A stretch of DNA of 64,000 bases from JAUIIK01 sp963745675 (GTDB lineage: Bacteria > Chloroflexota > Chloroflexia > Thermomicrobiales > CFX8). Shown in pieces: positions 1 through 11,180 of this stretch; the stretch's first letter is position 1, and each line of letters opens with the position of its first letter. The stretch covers positions 1 to 64,000 of the forward strand of contig CAVUYM010000013.1 in assembly GCA_963745675.1 (NCBI GenBank), in the 5' to 3' direction. The position numbers and the translations under genes were made by a program. The notes beneath the pieces were generated by a model, which was given only the letters and a program-made list of their open reading frames with translations, was not told the origin of the DNA and ran no database searches.

Positions 1-2216
1 GAAAGGCTTGGCGAGATAGTCGTCGAGCCCGGCGGCGAGATAGGCGGCCGCGTCCTCGGCAAAGGCGTTGGCGGTCAGCGCCACGATCGGGGGCGCCCCT
101 CACCCGGGCCGTGCGCTTCCGGTAGAGCGCCCTAATCTCCGTGCCGCCTCGACCCCGTCCATGTCGGGCATGTGGATATCCATCAGCACAAGGTCGAAAC
201 CTTGGCCTTGTCATCGGTGCGTTCGCTGCGCGCCTTGGCGATCGCCTCCGCGCCGTCTCGCGCGCGCACGACGCGCGCGCCAGACTTCTCCAGCACCGTG
301 CAGGCGAGGAGCGCATTGATGTCGTTGTCTTCGGCGAGAAGGACGCAGAGCCCGCCGGCGCTCCCATGGCGCGGCGGCGTGGCTGGCGGCACGGGCCGCG
401 CCGACTGCTTCTGGACGGCCTCTGTCGGCATCGCCAAAGAGCTGGGTCAAGAGTGAGACGGGCCGCACCGGGCCGCACGAGATAGCCGTTGAAGCCTTGC
501 GCGCGAAGCTCGGAATGTCGCCCCGCTCGCCGGGGTTGACGGTCACCACCGCGCGCGGCGGGCGGTCTGCGCCGTGCGGGACAACGAGCAGCGAGGAGCC
601 GCGCCGCGCCCGCATCGACGTTGTCCTTGTCGGTGAGGAGCGCGGTGAAGGGCATACCATTCGCCGCGGCGTCGAGGCGACGCGCTCGGCGTCCTTCTGG
701 CCGACCCGCGCCACGCTTGCGCCCATGGCGACCAGAAGGTCGCCGACGAGCGCCGCCTCGATGGCGCCTTCAAGCACGATGAGAACCCGCTCGCCCTCAT
801 GCGGCCGCGGCCATTCCGCCCCGAGCTCACCGACATGAGGCGGGCGTGGCAAAGGGCAGGTCGACGGAGAATGTCGCACCGGCGCCCGGCATGCTCGCCA
901 CGTCGATGCGTGCCGCCCATCTCGTCGACGAGCCGCTTCGAGATGGCAAGGCCGAGCCCCGTGCCGCCGTGCCGGCGCGCTGGCCCCTGCTCGGCCTGCT
1001 CGAACTCGGCGAAGATCCGCTCGATCGCATCGGGCGGCACGCCGGGGCCCGTGTCGCGCACGGCGAAGCGCAAGAGTCCTGCCGTCGCCATGCGGCGTAC
1101 CTGGCGCGAGCCCGACGTCAGCGCCACGCCGCCATGGTCGGTGAACTTGATGGCGTTGCCCATGAGGTTCATCAGGATCTGGCGCACGCGCATCTCGTCG
1201 CCGATCACCGTCTTCGGCAGATCGGGCGCCGCGAACCAGCCGATCTCGAGCCCCTTGTCGCGCGCCGCGCGGGGCGAGCAGCTCGACCACGCCTTGCGCG
1301 GCGTCGGCAATGTCGAACGGTGCCGGCGCGAAGCTCGATCTTGCCGGCCTCGATCTTGGAGAAGTCGAGCACTTCGTCGATCAGCGACAGCAGCGTCGTC
1401 GCCGACGTCGAGATGGCGCGCGCATAGGTGCGCTGCTCGGCGACAGCTCGGTGTCGAGCAGAAGCCCGGTCATGCCGAGAATGCCGTTCATCGGCGTTCT
1501 GATCTCATGGCTCATCGAGGCGAGGAAGCGCGACTTGGCGTGGCTCGCGGTCATCGCCTGATCGCGCGCGTCGGCGAGCGCAATCTCCGCCGCGCGCTGC
1601 TCGGTGATGTCGCGGCCGACGCTCTGGATCTCGCTCACGCCGCCTGTCTGGCCGGAGACGACGAAGTCTTCCCAGACAAACCAGCGCGGACCCGCCGTGG
1701 TCGAGAGCTCCACGACCCGGCTTTGCGCGCTCGTCGCCGCGGTTGGAAAGGTTGGTCTCGTCGCGGTCGTCGTTGAGCGACGGGAAGCTGGAACACCTGC
1801 CCGAGCGCGGCGTCGCGCTCCATGCCGAAGGTCCGGCAGAACGCGTCGTTGACGAAGGAGAGGCGTCCGTCGGCGTCGCGGCGAACGATGACGTCGCCCT
1901 GGTGGTCGAGCAGGTCGCGGTAGCGGCCTCGCGCTCGCGCACCTCCCATTGCAGGTCCTTGAGAGATTTGAGGCTCGAGTTCGAGCCTCTCGGTGAGCGC
2001 CTCGATCCGGGGCGTGCCATTCTCCGCTTTGCGGTCCGCCACGACCGCGAGCAGGGCCACGCCCAGGACGAGCGGGCAGCAGAGCGAGCGTGTGGTTGCC
2101 CCGAGCAGCGCGAAGGACAGCGCAATCAGCGTCAGGGCGAAGAAGCTCAACGCCACCCGCACACCAACCCCGCCGGCGCTTTCGGCGCCGAAGCTTTGCC
2201 ACGTCTTACGCTGCAC
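1..2216 (-). CDS. Hybrid sensor histidine kinase/response regulator, C-terminus beyond the window, frameshifted
   Basis: Membrane-bound hybrid histidine kinase that would sense a signal and pass phosphate from His to receiver Asp. Reading down the minus strand from an ATG at 2216: two hydrophobic N-terminal segments (about residues 20-50), a PAS domain, a HisKA motif FLASMSHEIRTPMNGILG near 1500, a HATPase domain with NLMGNAIKFTDHGG and GTGLGLAIS near 900-1170, a degenerate receiver-like domain, and a second receiver starting VLLAEDNDINALL near 350 with the phospho-acceptor region VLMDIHMPDMDG near 165-185 and the conserved Lys region DYLAKPF at the window edge. At least four frameshifts split the frame. 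Domain order and wording resemble alphaproteobacterial (Rhizobiales-type) kinases, unlike the Chloroflexota-like remainder. Ligand is unknown. It runs co-directionally with the ComM-like gene upstream. Confidence 0.75.
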
Positions 2217-2319
2217 TTTTGACGCCGTTGATTATGGCCGGGCCTTAGGGCCCGGCGGTTTCTTTAGGCCGGAATCAAGCAGAGAAAGCTTGAAAAAGCC
2301 TTTAGCGGCAGGCGCTTCC

Positions 2320-3852
2320 CTAGGCGGCGGCCTGGGCCCGGCGCAAGGTCTCGCCCCGGTAGCTCAGGGCCTCGGCGACATGGATGCGGGCGACTTTCTC
2401 CTCGCCGTCGAGGTCGGCCAGCGTCCGGGCGACCCGGAGCGTGCGGTGGTAGCCCCGCGCGCTGAAGGAGAGCGCGTCCGCCGCCTCGCGCAGCAGCGCC
2501 AGGCCCTGCGGCCTCGGGCGCGGCGATCTCCTCCAGCAACGCCCCGTCGCACTCGGCATTGGTGCGCACGCGTGGCAAGCCGAGCGCCGCGTAGCGCGCG
2601 GTCTGCGCTTGACGTGCGGCGGTGACACGCGCCCGCACCTCGGCGCTTCCCTCGCGAGGCTGCGGCAGAACGAGATCGGCGGCGGAGACCGCGGGCACCT
2701 CGATCTGAAGATCGATGCGGTCGAGCATCGGCCCGGAGATGCGCGCCTGGTATCGCTCGGCGCAACCTCTTCCTTGGCGGCACACATAGCCCGGCTCGCC
2801 CGCGTGCCCGCAGCGGCACGGATTCATGGCCGCGATGAGCTGGATGCGCGACGGGTAAGCGATGCGGTGATTGGCGCGCGCGATGACGTCTCACCGGTCT
2901 CGAGCGGCTGACGCAGCGCGTCGAGCACTTGCGGGTTGAACTCGGCAGTTCGTCGAGGAACAGCACGCCGAGATGGGCGAGCGCCGCTTCGCCGGGACGT
3001 GGCCGCGTGCCGCCACCGACGAGCGCCGCCATGCTTGCCGAGTGATGCGGTGCGCGGAACGGCCGATTGCGGCTGATACGCCCGCCGGCCAGGTCGCCGG
3101 CAAGGCTCCTGATCATGCTCACTTCGAGCATCTCGGCGGGCGCGAGCGGCGGCAGGATCGAGGGCAGCCGCCGCGCCAGCATCGACTTGCCGGAGCCCGG
3201 TGGGCCGATCATGAGGAGATGATGCCCGCCGGCCGCGGCCACTTCGAGCGTCCGCTTCGCGGTCTCCTGGCCCTTGATGTCCTTGAGGTCGGGCATCGAC
3301 TCATCGCCCGGGTCCGGCGTCGCTGCCGGGCGTCGCAAGGTCTGCAGGCCTTTGAAGTGGTTGATGAGCTGGAGCAGGTCGGCTGGCGCCAGGATCGGCA
3401 TGTCGGTGGCGGCCCACGCGGCTTCCGCCCGCACGGCCCCGGACAGATGAGGCCTTTCCGAAGCGCGTCGCGCCGATCGCCGCCGGCAGCGCGCCGGCGA
3501 CGGCCGCGATCGAGCCGTCGAGCGCGAGCTCTCCGAGCACGCAATAGCCTTCGATGGCGTCCCGCGCGATCGCGCCCGTCGCCGCCATGACGCCTAGCGC
3601 GATGGGGAGGTCGTAATGGCTGCCTTCCTTCGGCAGATCGGCCGGCGCCAGATTGACGGTGATGCGCTTTGGCGGCAGCGCCAGCCCGATGGCGTTCAAG
3701 GCGCTGCGCACCCGCTCGCGGTTCTCGGCCACCGCCTTATCGGGCAGACCGACAATGGCGAAGGCGGGCATGCCCGGGCTGATCTGGACCTGCACGTCCA
3801 CGGCGCGAGCCTCGATGCCTTCGAAGGCGACCGTGGTGACCCGCGCGAACAT
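2320..3852 (-). CDS. comM: ComM/YifB family Mg-chelatase-like AAA+ ATPase, frameshifted
   Basis: Homologue of ComM/YifB, an AAA+ ATPase related to magnesium chelatase subunit I; the Vibrio/Haemophilus members act as a hexameric branch-migration helicase during natural transformation. The N-terminal chelatase-associated domain starts MFARVTTVAFEGIEA at 3852. Walker A GPPGSGKS lies near 3190-3215, Walker B region VLFLDELP near 2955, the MNPCRCGH motif near 2825 and the C-terminal helical domain ending RRAQAAA before a TAG at 2320. The span (1,533 bp, about 510 residues) equals the family's normal length, but three or more frameshifts break it. The protein is very close in style to alphaproteobacterial versions. 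A G-rich RBS (GGGGG) precedes the ATG. Confidence 0.85.
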
Positions 3853-4454
3853 ACGAAAACCCCCGTTGCAAACCCCTATAATCTAGCGGAGCGCGCAGTC
3901 TGGCGGGGATTGACTACTTGACTGCACAGGCTTCGGACGCCATATCGAGATTGGCGTAACGGGCCGGCGTTTGGGAATTGCGTTTGATTCGGAGTTGGTA
4001 GAGATTTTCCACTCTGGAAAATTATTCAGGGAAATCGAACTTGTTACAGATTGTTGGTGCGTTTAGGGCCATATACGCGTTAGCGTAGGCTCATATTCGG
4101 ACCCATTAGGTGGCTTTGGCGGACCTGATAGGTGCGAAAGGACTGGACCGGTTGGGAAATGAACCCAGGGGAGAGGATGGACCGCCTCCTGGACACCAGC
4201 CCCCGGCCCGGAATGAAGCGGAGCGGCAAGAGGCCGCCCCGCCCGCTTGGTCCCGCGCTCGACAGGAGTTGAGCGGGATCGCCCTGTGGTAGACGGGAAG
4301 GCGCGCTCCCTCGACAGGTTTGCGCCTCCCGCTGCTGAGCTTTCAGACTGGTGCGATTTCGTGCTGACCTTCAATCGGCGCATCCAACATCTTGTGGCAA
4401 AACGTGGAAAGACCACTGGATAGACTGTGGATAAGTCGGAGAAGCGAATGGCTG
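3853..4454. other. Stretch without a supported gene
   Basis: About 600 bases of lower GC than the flanks. Short ORFs exist on both strands but none has a convincing RBS, domain or amino-acid composition. A TATAAT hexamer occurs at about 3880 on the plus strand, without a matching -35 at proper spacing, so no promoter is called. Confidence 0.4.
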
Positions 4455-4676
4455 ATGGGTCTGGAAAAGGCAGAGTTGGAAACAGCCTTTCGGCGGGTAG
4501 TGGACTATTTCCTCGGGCACGAGAAGCCCAAGGATGAGCCCGGGGTGAAGCCTAAGAAGCGACCAACCAAGACGGCCAAGAAGCCTTCGACCAAGCCCAA
4601 GAAGCGGGACCGATTCCCACTGTCTCTTCACCGTCTGCAAATTCCTTCTACAACTTGCAGAGGCATGGCTATCTAG
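4455..4676 (+). CDS. Small Lys/Pro-rich basic protein, hypothetical
   Basis: Not recognised. The possible product begins MGLEKAELETAFRRVVDYF, a predicted amphipathic helix, followed by a low-complexity Lys/Pro/Thr tract (KPKKRPTKTAKKPSTKPKK) and a short tail. The frame is open upstream to an ATG at 4392, but the helix-forming part begins at 4455. The basic tail could bind nucleic acid or an acidic partner; this is only inference. It lies in the low-GC stretch of the alphaproteobacterial-like block, in the same direction as the next two small genes. Confidence 0.3.
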   Translation: MGLEKAELETAFRRVVDYFLGHEKPKDEPGVKPKKRPTKTAKKPSTKPKKRDRFPLSLHRLQIPSTTCRGMAI

Positions 4677-4784
4677 GTGCATGGCTAAAGAAAATGATGC
4701 CTGGAACTGGCCGGGGTTGGGGGCATTTCATGCCATTCGCATGGGGCCTGGCGTAGTGGGTCGGACATCGACAGTTGTCTGGCC

Positions 4785-5072
4785 ATGATCCTTGTAGGAG
4801 GGGTCGCGATATGGGCGTTGAAAGGAAGCGCCGCAGCCGTACTAGCGATTGTCGGTGCCACCCTTTTGTCGGCAATTGGCTACGTTGCCACCGCCTTTTG
4901 GTATGCGAATAAGCACCCCCAGTTGCGACTTTGGAGGGTGCAGAACTCGTCCGCTATAAGGAGGTTGAACTTAGCGGCGAGCTCGCCTGAAATAATCGAC
5001 CTTTCTGCTAACCCATCTGCAAACGCAGCACCACCGCTGGCCCTGACCAGCCGCGGGGGAAACGATGCATAA
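4785..5072 (+). CDS. Small membrane protein, hypothetical
   Basis: Predicted 95-residue protein. Residues 1-12 and 15-40 are strongly hydrophobic (for example AAAVLAIVGATLLSAIGYVA), giving one or two transmembrane helices, followed by a polar cytoplasmic or periplasmic tail rich in Ser, Asn and Ala. No family recognised. Its stop overlaps the ATG of the following small gene by 8 bases, which suggests a two-gene operon. Upstream sequence GTAGGAGGGG ends a few bases before an alternative in-frame start, so the exact start is uncertain. Confidence 0.45.
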   Translation: MILVGGVAIWALKGSAAAVLAIVGATLLSAIGYVATAFWYANKHPQLRLWRVQNSSAIRRLNLAASSPEIIDLSANPSANAAPPLALTSRGGNDA

Positions 5073-5357
5073 GCTATACATCGTGCTGGTTAGATGGATT
5101 GATGTTCCGGTTGATCCGCCAGTCGTAGATGGAATTTTAGGTGGCTATGGTGATTGGGTTCGCTTCAACGCTTTCACTTGGTTTTGTGGACGGATACCCC
5201 TCCGGGGGAGATCAATACGGCCCTTGTTTCCAAACTTGGCCAAGCGAGTTCTATAGTGATTGCCAGTCTTGAAACGCGAGCCGCCGTAGGGTGGGCGCCA
5301 CCTTGGATTTGGAACTGGCTGAATGACAGGATGCTCAAGCAACTTGGTGGCGCCTAG
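5065..5357 (+). CDS. Small hypothetical protein, probably split by one frameshift
   Basis: The first frame gives MHKLYIVLVRWIDVPVDPP and continues to about FTWF near 5182; the neighbouring frame then continues WTDTPPGEINTALVSKL to the stop after KQLGGA at 5357. Joined, they give one protein of about 97 residues with even composition, whereas each frame alone changes to unnatural composition past the break, which lies at a run of Ts. No family recognised. It overlaps the preceding membrane-protein gene by 8 bases and is the last gene before the junction with the Chloroflexota-like sequence. Confidence 0.4.
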
Positions 5358-5431
5358 GTAGTTTTGCGCCAGCGCAGAAATCGCCTCGTCTTCTGCCTAA
5401 GCATTCGCGGCTTGGTTAGTCCCGCGATAGG

Positions 5432-6553
<1,122 letters not shown>

Positions 6554-6717
6554 GGCCAGCCCTTTCACATTGCAATCAGTCAATGGCAGATCGATTCTAA
6601 CAGGCGCTGTTTTGACCGCCACCTGCACAGCAATGGCCATAAGGCGCTATGCAATCAGCCCAGGTCTATGCAAAGATTCAGATCATCATCACAAATCAAG
6701 CTACAGGGAGCTAGCGC

Positions 6718-7491
6718 ATGCCATACGCAACCAACCCAATCGACGACGCCCGCATCTACTACGAGGTTGAAGGCGAGGGGCCACCCCTTGTGCTGCACCA
6801 CGGCGGCGGTAGCTCGCACGAACGGTGGCGGGAGTTGGGGCTTGTCGATGCGCTGCGAGATAAGTACCGGCTGATCCTGTTCGATGCCCGCGGGCACGGG
6901 CGGAGCGATAAGCCGACGACGGCCGGGGCATATCGTTACGAGTGCTGGGTACAGGATATCGTCGCGATTCTCGATGAACTTGAGATCAGCAAAGCACATT
7001 TCTTCGGCTACTCGCTTGGTGGGCAGATCGGCTTCAGAATTCCACTCTACGCGCCGGACCGGTTCATATCTTTCATGCTTGGCGGCAGTCATCCCTATGA
7101 CCATCGAGATGAGTGGCAAAGTCGATATGAGCTGTTCAGAGATGGCGGCAGGCTCGCGATTGAGAGCGCTGCTGAAGCTGGGCGGATGCTGTCAGACATC
7201 GAGATCGATGCATTGCATTCTGGCGTCAGGGAAGCACTCGCTCTGGGACTACGCGAAGAACCAGGTGTCGAAGTTGAAGTCTCATCAATCTCTACTCCGG
7301 TGCTGCTGTTCGTTGGGGCCAACGATGAGAACGCTCAATCAGGCCGTAAATTGCCAGAAGCTGCCCGACGGATTCCCGGCGCTACGCTCCTGATGTTCAG
7401 CGGCCTTGGCCATTTCGACGTGCTCCAGCGGCTCGATCTGTTGCTGCCGCATCTGCAGGCGTTTATCGACCGCGTCGAGGCTGTTTCTTAG
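6718..7491 (+). CDS. Alpha/beta-fold hydrolase
   Basis: A 257-residue cytoplasmic alpha/beta hydrolase of unknown substrate. The oxyanion region is LHHGGGSSHERW, the nucleophile elbow GYSLGG (Ser about residue 101), the acid residue likely in GANDEN and the catalytic His in GLGHFD near residue 230. Length is normal for the family, without a large cap domain. The start at 6718 is preceded by AGGGAG at about 6706-6711. It is transcribed divergently from the thiolase and converges on the ABC permease gene, whose stop overlaps its own by a few bases. Confidence 0.85.
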   Translation: MPYATNPIDDARIYYEVEGEGPPLVLHHGGGSSHERWRELGLVDALRDKYRLILFDARGHGRSDKPTTAGAYRYECWVQDIVAILDELEISKAHFFGYSLGGQIGFRIPLYAPDRFISFMLGGSHPYDHRDEWQSRYELFRDGGRLAIESAAEAGRMLSDIEIDALHSGVREALALGLREEPGVEVEVSSISTPVLLFVGANDENAQSGRKLPEAARRIPGATLLMFSGLGHFDVLQRLDLLLPHLQAFIDRVEAVS

Positions 7492-8347
7492 CCAGAGGCG
7501 GCGATGACATCCATCTTGCGAAAGCGGAGCACGGCTATGGCGACCATGGCAACGGCGTAGAAGAGCAGATTGGCAGTGATCCAGGCATAGTCCGTAGCAC
7601 CATAGGAGGGGGATTAGCGCTATTCATATTGGCCAGCGCATTCACCGCCTCGTTCGGGAACACCCGGGCTACCCATTCGCCAATTGTCCCAATGCTGCGC
7701 AGCAAAGCCAGGACGATGTCGCCGAGGATATTCAGGCCAATCGCGACACCAACGCCAGCGGCAAGCGAGTGAGTGACTAGCGTGATCGTCGAAGCGATCA
7801 GGATCCAGATCGCAACGCCGAGATACCCTCGCATGACGATGAATATGGCATCTACGACGAAGCCGGTATTCAGCCATTCATCGGTGTAAAGGGAGCCATC
7901 GACGATCAACCCGGCTGCCAGCGATGCGCCAAAGGCGAGGATAGCTGTCATGAGCGTCACCGCCGCACCGAGGGTCAGCAACGCGATGATCTTCCCAGCA
8001 TAGAAACGATCCCGGCTTACTCCGGCGATGAGCGAGGTACGCACCGTTCCCCAGGAAAACTCGCTGCCAAAGATGCCCGCTGCCAGAATGATCAACATGA
8101 TTGTCGCAAAGCTATTGATCATGGCGAATCCGGAGCCAAATCCTTCCGGAAGGATGAGCAGTTCACGCAGCTGTGCGGTGTCACTGTTCGAAATGCCACC
8201 CTGGCCTTCAGGGACGAGGAGTGCCAGCGTCAGAGACAGGTAAATCAATCCAGTCAGGCCGCCGAGGATAATGCCGAGAATCCAGGCCATCGGGCGGTGC
8301 AGCAGCCGGGTGCGTTCGGTGCGTACCAGCGTCCTAAGCTGCTCCAT
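7488..8347 (-). CDS. ABC-2 type transporter permease, frameshifted near its C-terminus
   Basis: Integral membrane subunit of an ABC exporter, partner of the ATPase encoded just upstream. Six hydrophobic segments are readable: about residues 22-45, 78-100, 125-150, 165-190, 195-225 and a last one after the break. The main frame runs off into NPPPMVLRTMPGS at about 7610; one base later in the other frame the expected final helix appears, TANLLFYAVAMVAIAVL, followed by RFRKMDVIAASG and a stop at 7488. The break lies in a GGGGG run. Start ATG overlaps the ATPase gene by 14 bases, so the pair is translationally coupled. Confidence 0.8.
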
Positions 8348-9287
8348 CGGACTCTCCTCCCTCTGCGTCAGACGTTAGCTCCAGGAAGCGCGCTTCCAGC
8401 ATGTCATCGTGAGGCCGAAGGAGGTCGACCGCGAATCCTCCTTCAACGAGCAAGCGATTGATGCGAGCGGCAATCGTTGCTTCGGTCGTTACGATGATGC
8501 GCCCATCCTCGACTCTCACGTCGTCAATCTCGAGATCAGCAAGCTGGCGAAGAAAAGTCGCGGCTTCGGACGGGCGATCGAGGCCGATTTCGATCTCGTG
8601 GCCCGTTCCGAGAATCTCGTCCAGCGGGCCGGTAACGACCAGCTTGCCGTGGTTGATGATGGCGACGTGACTACAAATCTCCTGGACCTCAGCCAGTTGG
8701 TGGCTTGAGAGGATGACGGTGCGGCCAGCCTTGGAAAGGCTCTGGATGAGGTCACGGATCTCCCGCTGTCCAGCCGGATCGAGCCCGCCGGTTGGTTCAT
8801 CGAGAATCAGCAGCTGGGGGTCGTTGATCAGCACCGACGCCAGACCGAGACGCTGCCGCATGCCCTGGGAGTAACCGCCGAACTTCGCATCTGCTCGCTC
8901 GGTCAGGCCCACGGTTTCAATCAGACGTTCGACTACCTGCTGATCCTGGATGCCGCGCAACGAAGCGACGACTTCAAGATTCTGACGACCGCTGAGGTAA
9001 GGATAGAAGGCTGGCCCCTCAACAATCGCCCCGGTGCGCTTCAAGATCTCCGACATCGCATGACGAACATCGAATCCGAAGATCTTGACGTCTCCGGCAT
9101 CAGGCGGAATGAGCCCCAGCATCATCCCAATCGTCGTTGTCTTGCCAGCCCCATTCGGCCCAAGAAAGCCGAAGACTGAGCCGTGAGGAACGGTGAAACT
9201 CAATTCATCGACGGCGGTGAATGCTCCAAAACGCTTCGTGAGATCTTCTACCTGGATGGCGAACTCACCCTGAACTGCGACGGTCAT
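8334..9287 (-). CDS. ABC transporter ATP-binding protein (CcmA-like, ABC-2 exporter)
   Basis: 317-residue nucleotide-binding subunit. Walker A GPNGAGKTT, signature YSQGMRQRLGLA, Walker B LLILDEPTGGLDP and switch His in ILSSHQLAE are all intact, followed by the C-terminal regulatory domain seen in multidrug or bacitracin-type exporters. Start at 9287 (MTVAVQGEFAIQVEDL) is chosen because the family begins right before the ABC domain; the frame stays open to 9329. It forms a two-gene operon with the permease. Substrate is not predictable; such ATPase/ABC-2 pairs often export antibiotics, lipids or peptides. A palindrome in the upstream region may control it. Confidence 0.88.
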   Translation of the reverse strand: MTVAVQGEFAIQVEDLTKRFGAFTAVDELSFTVPHGSVFGFLGPNGAGKTTTIGMMLGLIPPDAGDVKIFGFDVRHAMSEILKRTGAIVEGPAFYPYLSGRQNLEVVASLRGIQDQQVVERLIETVGLTERADAKFGGYSQGMRQRLGLASVLINDPQLLILDEPTGGLDPAGQREIRDLIQSLSKAGRTVILSSHQLAEVQEICSHVAIINHGKLVVTGPLDEILGTGHEIEIGLDRPSEAATFLRQLADLEIDDVRVEDGRIIVTTEATIAARINRLLVEGGFAVDLLRPHDDMLEARFLELTSDAEGGESDGAA

Positions 9288-9321
9288 GTTCACTCTCATC
9301 TGCGATGCGACATTGGTGCTG

Positions 9322-9337
9322 CTATACACGTCTATAG
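9322..9337. promoter_or_regulatory. 16-bp palindrome, likely operator
   Basis: CTATACACGTCTATAG is self-complementary at all but one symmetric pair. It lies 35 bases upstream of the ABC ATPase start and 58 bases upstream of the divergent DinB gene, a normal place for an operator. No regulator is encoded beside it; TATAC...-type half sites are common for small GntR (YtrA) regulators that control ABC exporters, but assignment is inference. Confidence 0.4.
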
Positions 9338-9394
9338 ATACATAGCAGAATTGACGTTACATTCGCACAACAAAGACAAGCAAAGGAGATCAGA

Positions 9395-9925
9395 TTGGTG
9401 ACTATTCCAACGCTCATCAACGGCGTCAACGCCGCCCGACGGCGCGTCCTCACGACGGTCGAGAACCTGTCTCCGTATCAAGAGCAACTACGACTCGGAC
9501 CCGACGAATGGTCGGTCCCGCAAGTCATCGAGCATCTGGTGCTGGCAGAGCAGGGCGGCATCTACGGGATGTGGGGCGCCCTCCAGGACGTCCGGAACGG
9601 GAAAGGAGACTGGGACGGAGAGCTTCCACACAGAGGACGGACGATTGAAGAGATCATCGCTCTTACCTGGCGCGAGCGAGAAGATGCCCCACCGTCCGCC
9701 GTCCCGGATATCGACGGTCCGCTCGCCTTCTGTGTCGCGGAGCTCGAAGCCTGCCAGTATCTCCTGGCGTCGCTGGGAGCGGCATTGCACGGCCTCGACC
9801 CGGAGACAATCATCTACCCACACTTCCTGATGGGGCCGATCGACATCAATCAGCGTCTCCAGTTCCTACGCTGGCATCTCGACCATCACCAGGCTCAGAT
9901 CGTTGAGATTCTGGAAAACGGGTAG
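9395..9925 (+). CDS. DinB family protein
   Basis: 176-residue four-helix-bundle protein of the DinB/YfiT-like superfamily, many of which are metal-dependent thiol transferases or hydrolases. Visible: RRRVLTTVENLSPYQE helix, then SVPQVIEHLVLAEQGG carrying the first likely metal-binding His, and C-terminal RWHLDHHQAQIVEIL carrying the other two His residues. An AAGGAG RBS ends 7 bases before a TTG at 9395 and 10 bases before GTG at 9398; either may be the start. Divergent from the ABC exporter genes, sharing the short intergenic region with the palindrome. Confidence 0.8.
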   Translation: MVTIPTLINGVNAARRRVLTTVENLSPYQEQLRLGPDEWSVPQVIEHLVLAEQGGIYGMWGALQDVRNGKGDWDGELPHRGRTIEEIIALTWREREDAPPSAVPDIDGPLAFCVAELEACQYLLASLGAALHGLDPETIIYPHFLMGPIDINQRLQFLRWHLDHHQAQIVEILENG

Positions 9926-10087
9926 TGGCAAAGCGAATCCGAGGAACATGTCGATTCATCGCAGAATAGCGTCGCTGCCACCAAAGCTGAGCTTTAAGAT
10001 CGAAGCCCATGAGAAGCATCGATCCCGGGCCAGATCGGGCTATTCTGATGGGAGAACGACCGTCTGGCATGTGGCAAAGGAGAAGTG

Positions 10088-11128
10088 ATGATGGAGCATG
10101 ATCTGCGAGCAAGGTCGATAACGATCATCGGCGCTGGAGCGATCGGTGGAACCATCGGCGCCTTTCTGAGCCAGGCCGGCTACGACATCACGTTGGTTGA
10201 TGTCGTGCCGGAGCATGTCGAAAAGATGAACGCTGAGGGACTGCGGATCGAAGGCATCCGGGGTGACCACACCTATCCGGTCAAGGCAGTACATGCCGAC
10301 GAACTGCAGGGACCGCTCGATGTCGTCCTGCTCTGCGTCAAAGGCCACTTCACCGACGACGCCATGCGCCGCTACGGCCCATTGCTGGCCGACGACGGCT
10401 ACGTCGTCTCGATCCAGAACGGGCTCAACGAGGAGATCATCGCCGGGCATATAGGTCGAGAGCGCACCGTTGGCTGCTTCGTCCACTTCGCCGCCGACTA
10501 CCTCGAACCAGGGCTGCTTCAGCTATCAAATGAGCGCACGTTGCACATCGGTGAACTGGACGGCTCGATCACTCCGCGAGTCGAAGGGCTGGCGGAGATG
10601 CTCGGCCACGCCATGCCTGCCGAGGCTACCGACAACATCTGGGGCTATCTCTGGGGCAAGATGACCTGGGCCGGGATGGCCTTCGTCACCGCCTGCATCG
10701 ACGCACCCGTCGACGAGGTCGTCAATCACCCGCTCGGCAAACGACTCTGCCGCCTGGCTTCGACCGAGGTCTACAGCGTCGCGATGACCCAGACCTCGCA
10801 ACTCATGCCAATCGGCGTCTTCGATCCGATGATGTTCGCCCCCGGTGACGATTACGAAGAACGCGCCAACAGCGCCGTGCTGGCCGTCGGCGAGGACATG
10901 CGCGGCGCAATCAAAGACCGCACCGGCATGTGGCGCGATCTGCGCGTCAAGCGCCGCAAGACCGAGATCGACATGCAACCCGGCGCGGTCGTTGAGATCG
11001 GGAAACGCGAAGGCATCCCCACTCCGGTCAACTCCGCCGTCGTCCAGGTCATCCACGAGATCGAGTCCGGAGCGCGTGGCATGGGCTGGGATAATCTCGA
11101 TGAGATTGCGCGATTGGCAGGCGTCTGA
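10088..11128 (+). CDS. Ketopantoate reductase family NAD(P)-dependent oxidoreductase (ApbA/PanE-like)
   Basis: A 346-residue 6-phosphogluconate-dehydrogenase-superfamily reductase. The N-terminal Rossmann motif GAGAIGGTIG binds NAD(P); the substrate domain shows the CVKGHFTDDA region and the family Lys in GKMTWAGMAF. Somewhat longer than PanE from Escherichia coli, so the real substrate may be another 2-keto acid; homologues in catabolic clusters often are. AAAGGAG lies 5 bases upstream of the ATG at 10088, with GTG at 10085 and a second ATG at 10091 as alternatives. It stands alone, followed by the inverted-repeat element. Confidence 0.8.
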   Translation: MMEHDLRARSITIIGAGAIGGTIGAFLSQAGYDITLVDVVPEHVEKMNAEGLRIEGIRGDHTYPVKAVHADELQGPLDVVLLCVKGHFTDDAMRRYGPLLADDGYVVSIQNGLNEEIIAGHIGRERTVGCFVHFAADYLEPGLLQLSNERTLHIGELDGSITPRVEGLAEMLGHAMPAEATDNIWGYLWGKMTWAGMAFVTACIDAPVDEVVNHPLGKRLCRLASTEVYSVAMTQTSQLMPIGVFDPMMFAPGDDYEERANSAVLAVGEDMRGAIKDRTGMWRDLRVKRRKTEIDMQPGAVVEIGKREGIPTPVNSAVVQVIHEIESGARGMGWDNLDEIARLAGV

Positions 11129-11180
11129 GCGCTTCGCGTCGCCAGTAGTCTTGTTTCACTGAAATCGAACCCACCATCCA

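Noticed and set aside
211..1290. 359-codon minus-strand ORF over the histidine kinase
   Set aside because: It is an out-of-frame reading of the kinase; Arg/Ala-rich composition without domains.
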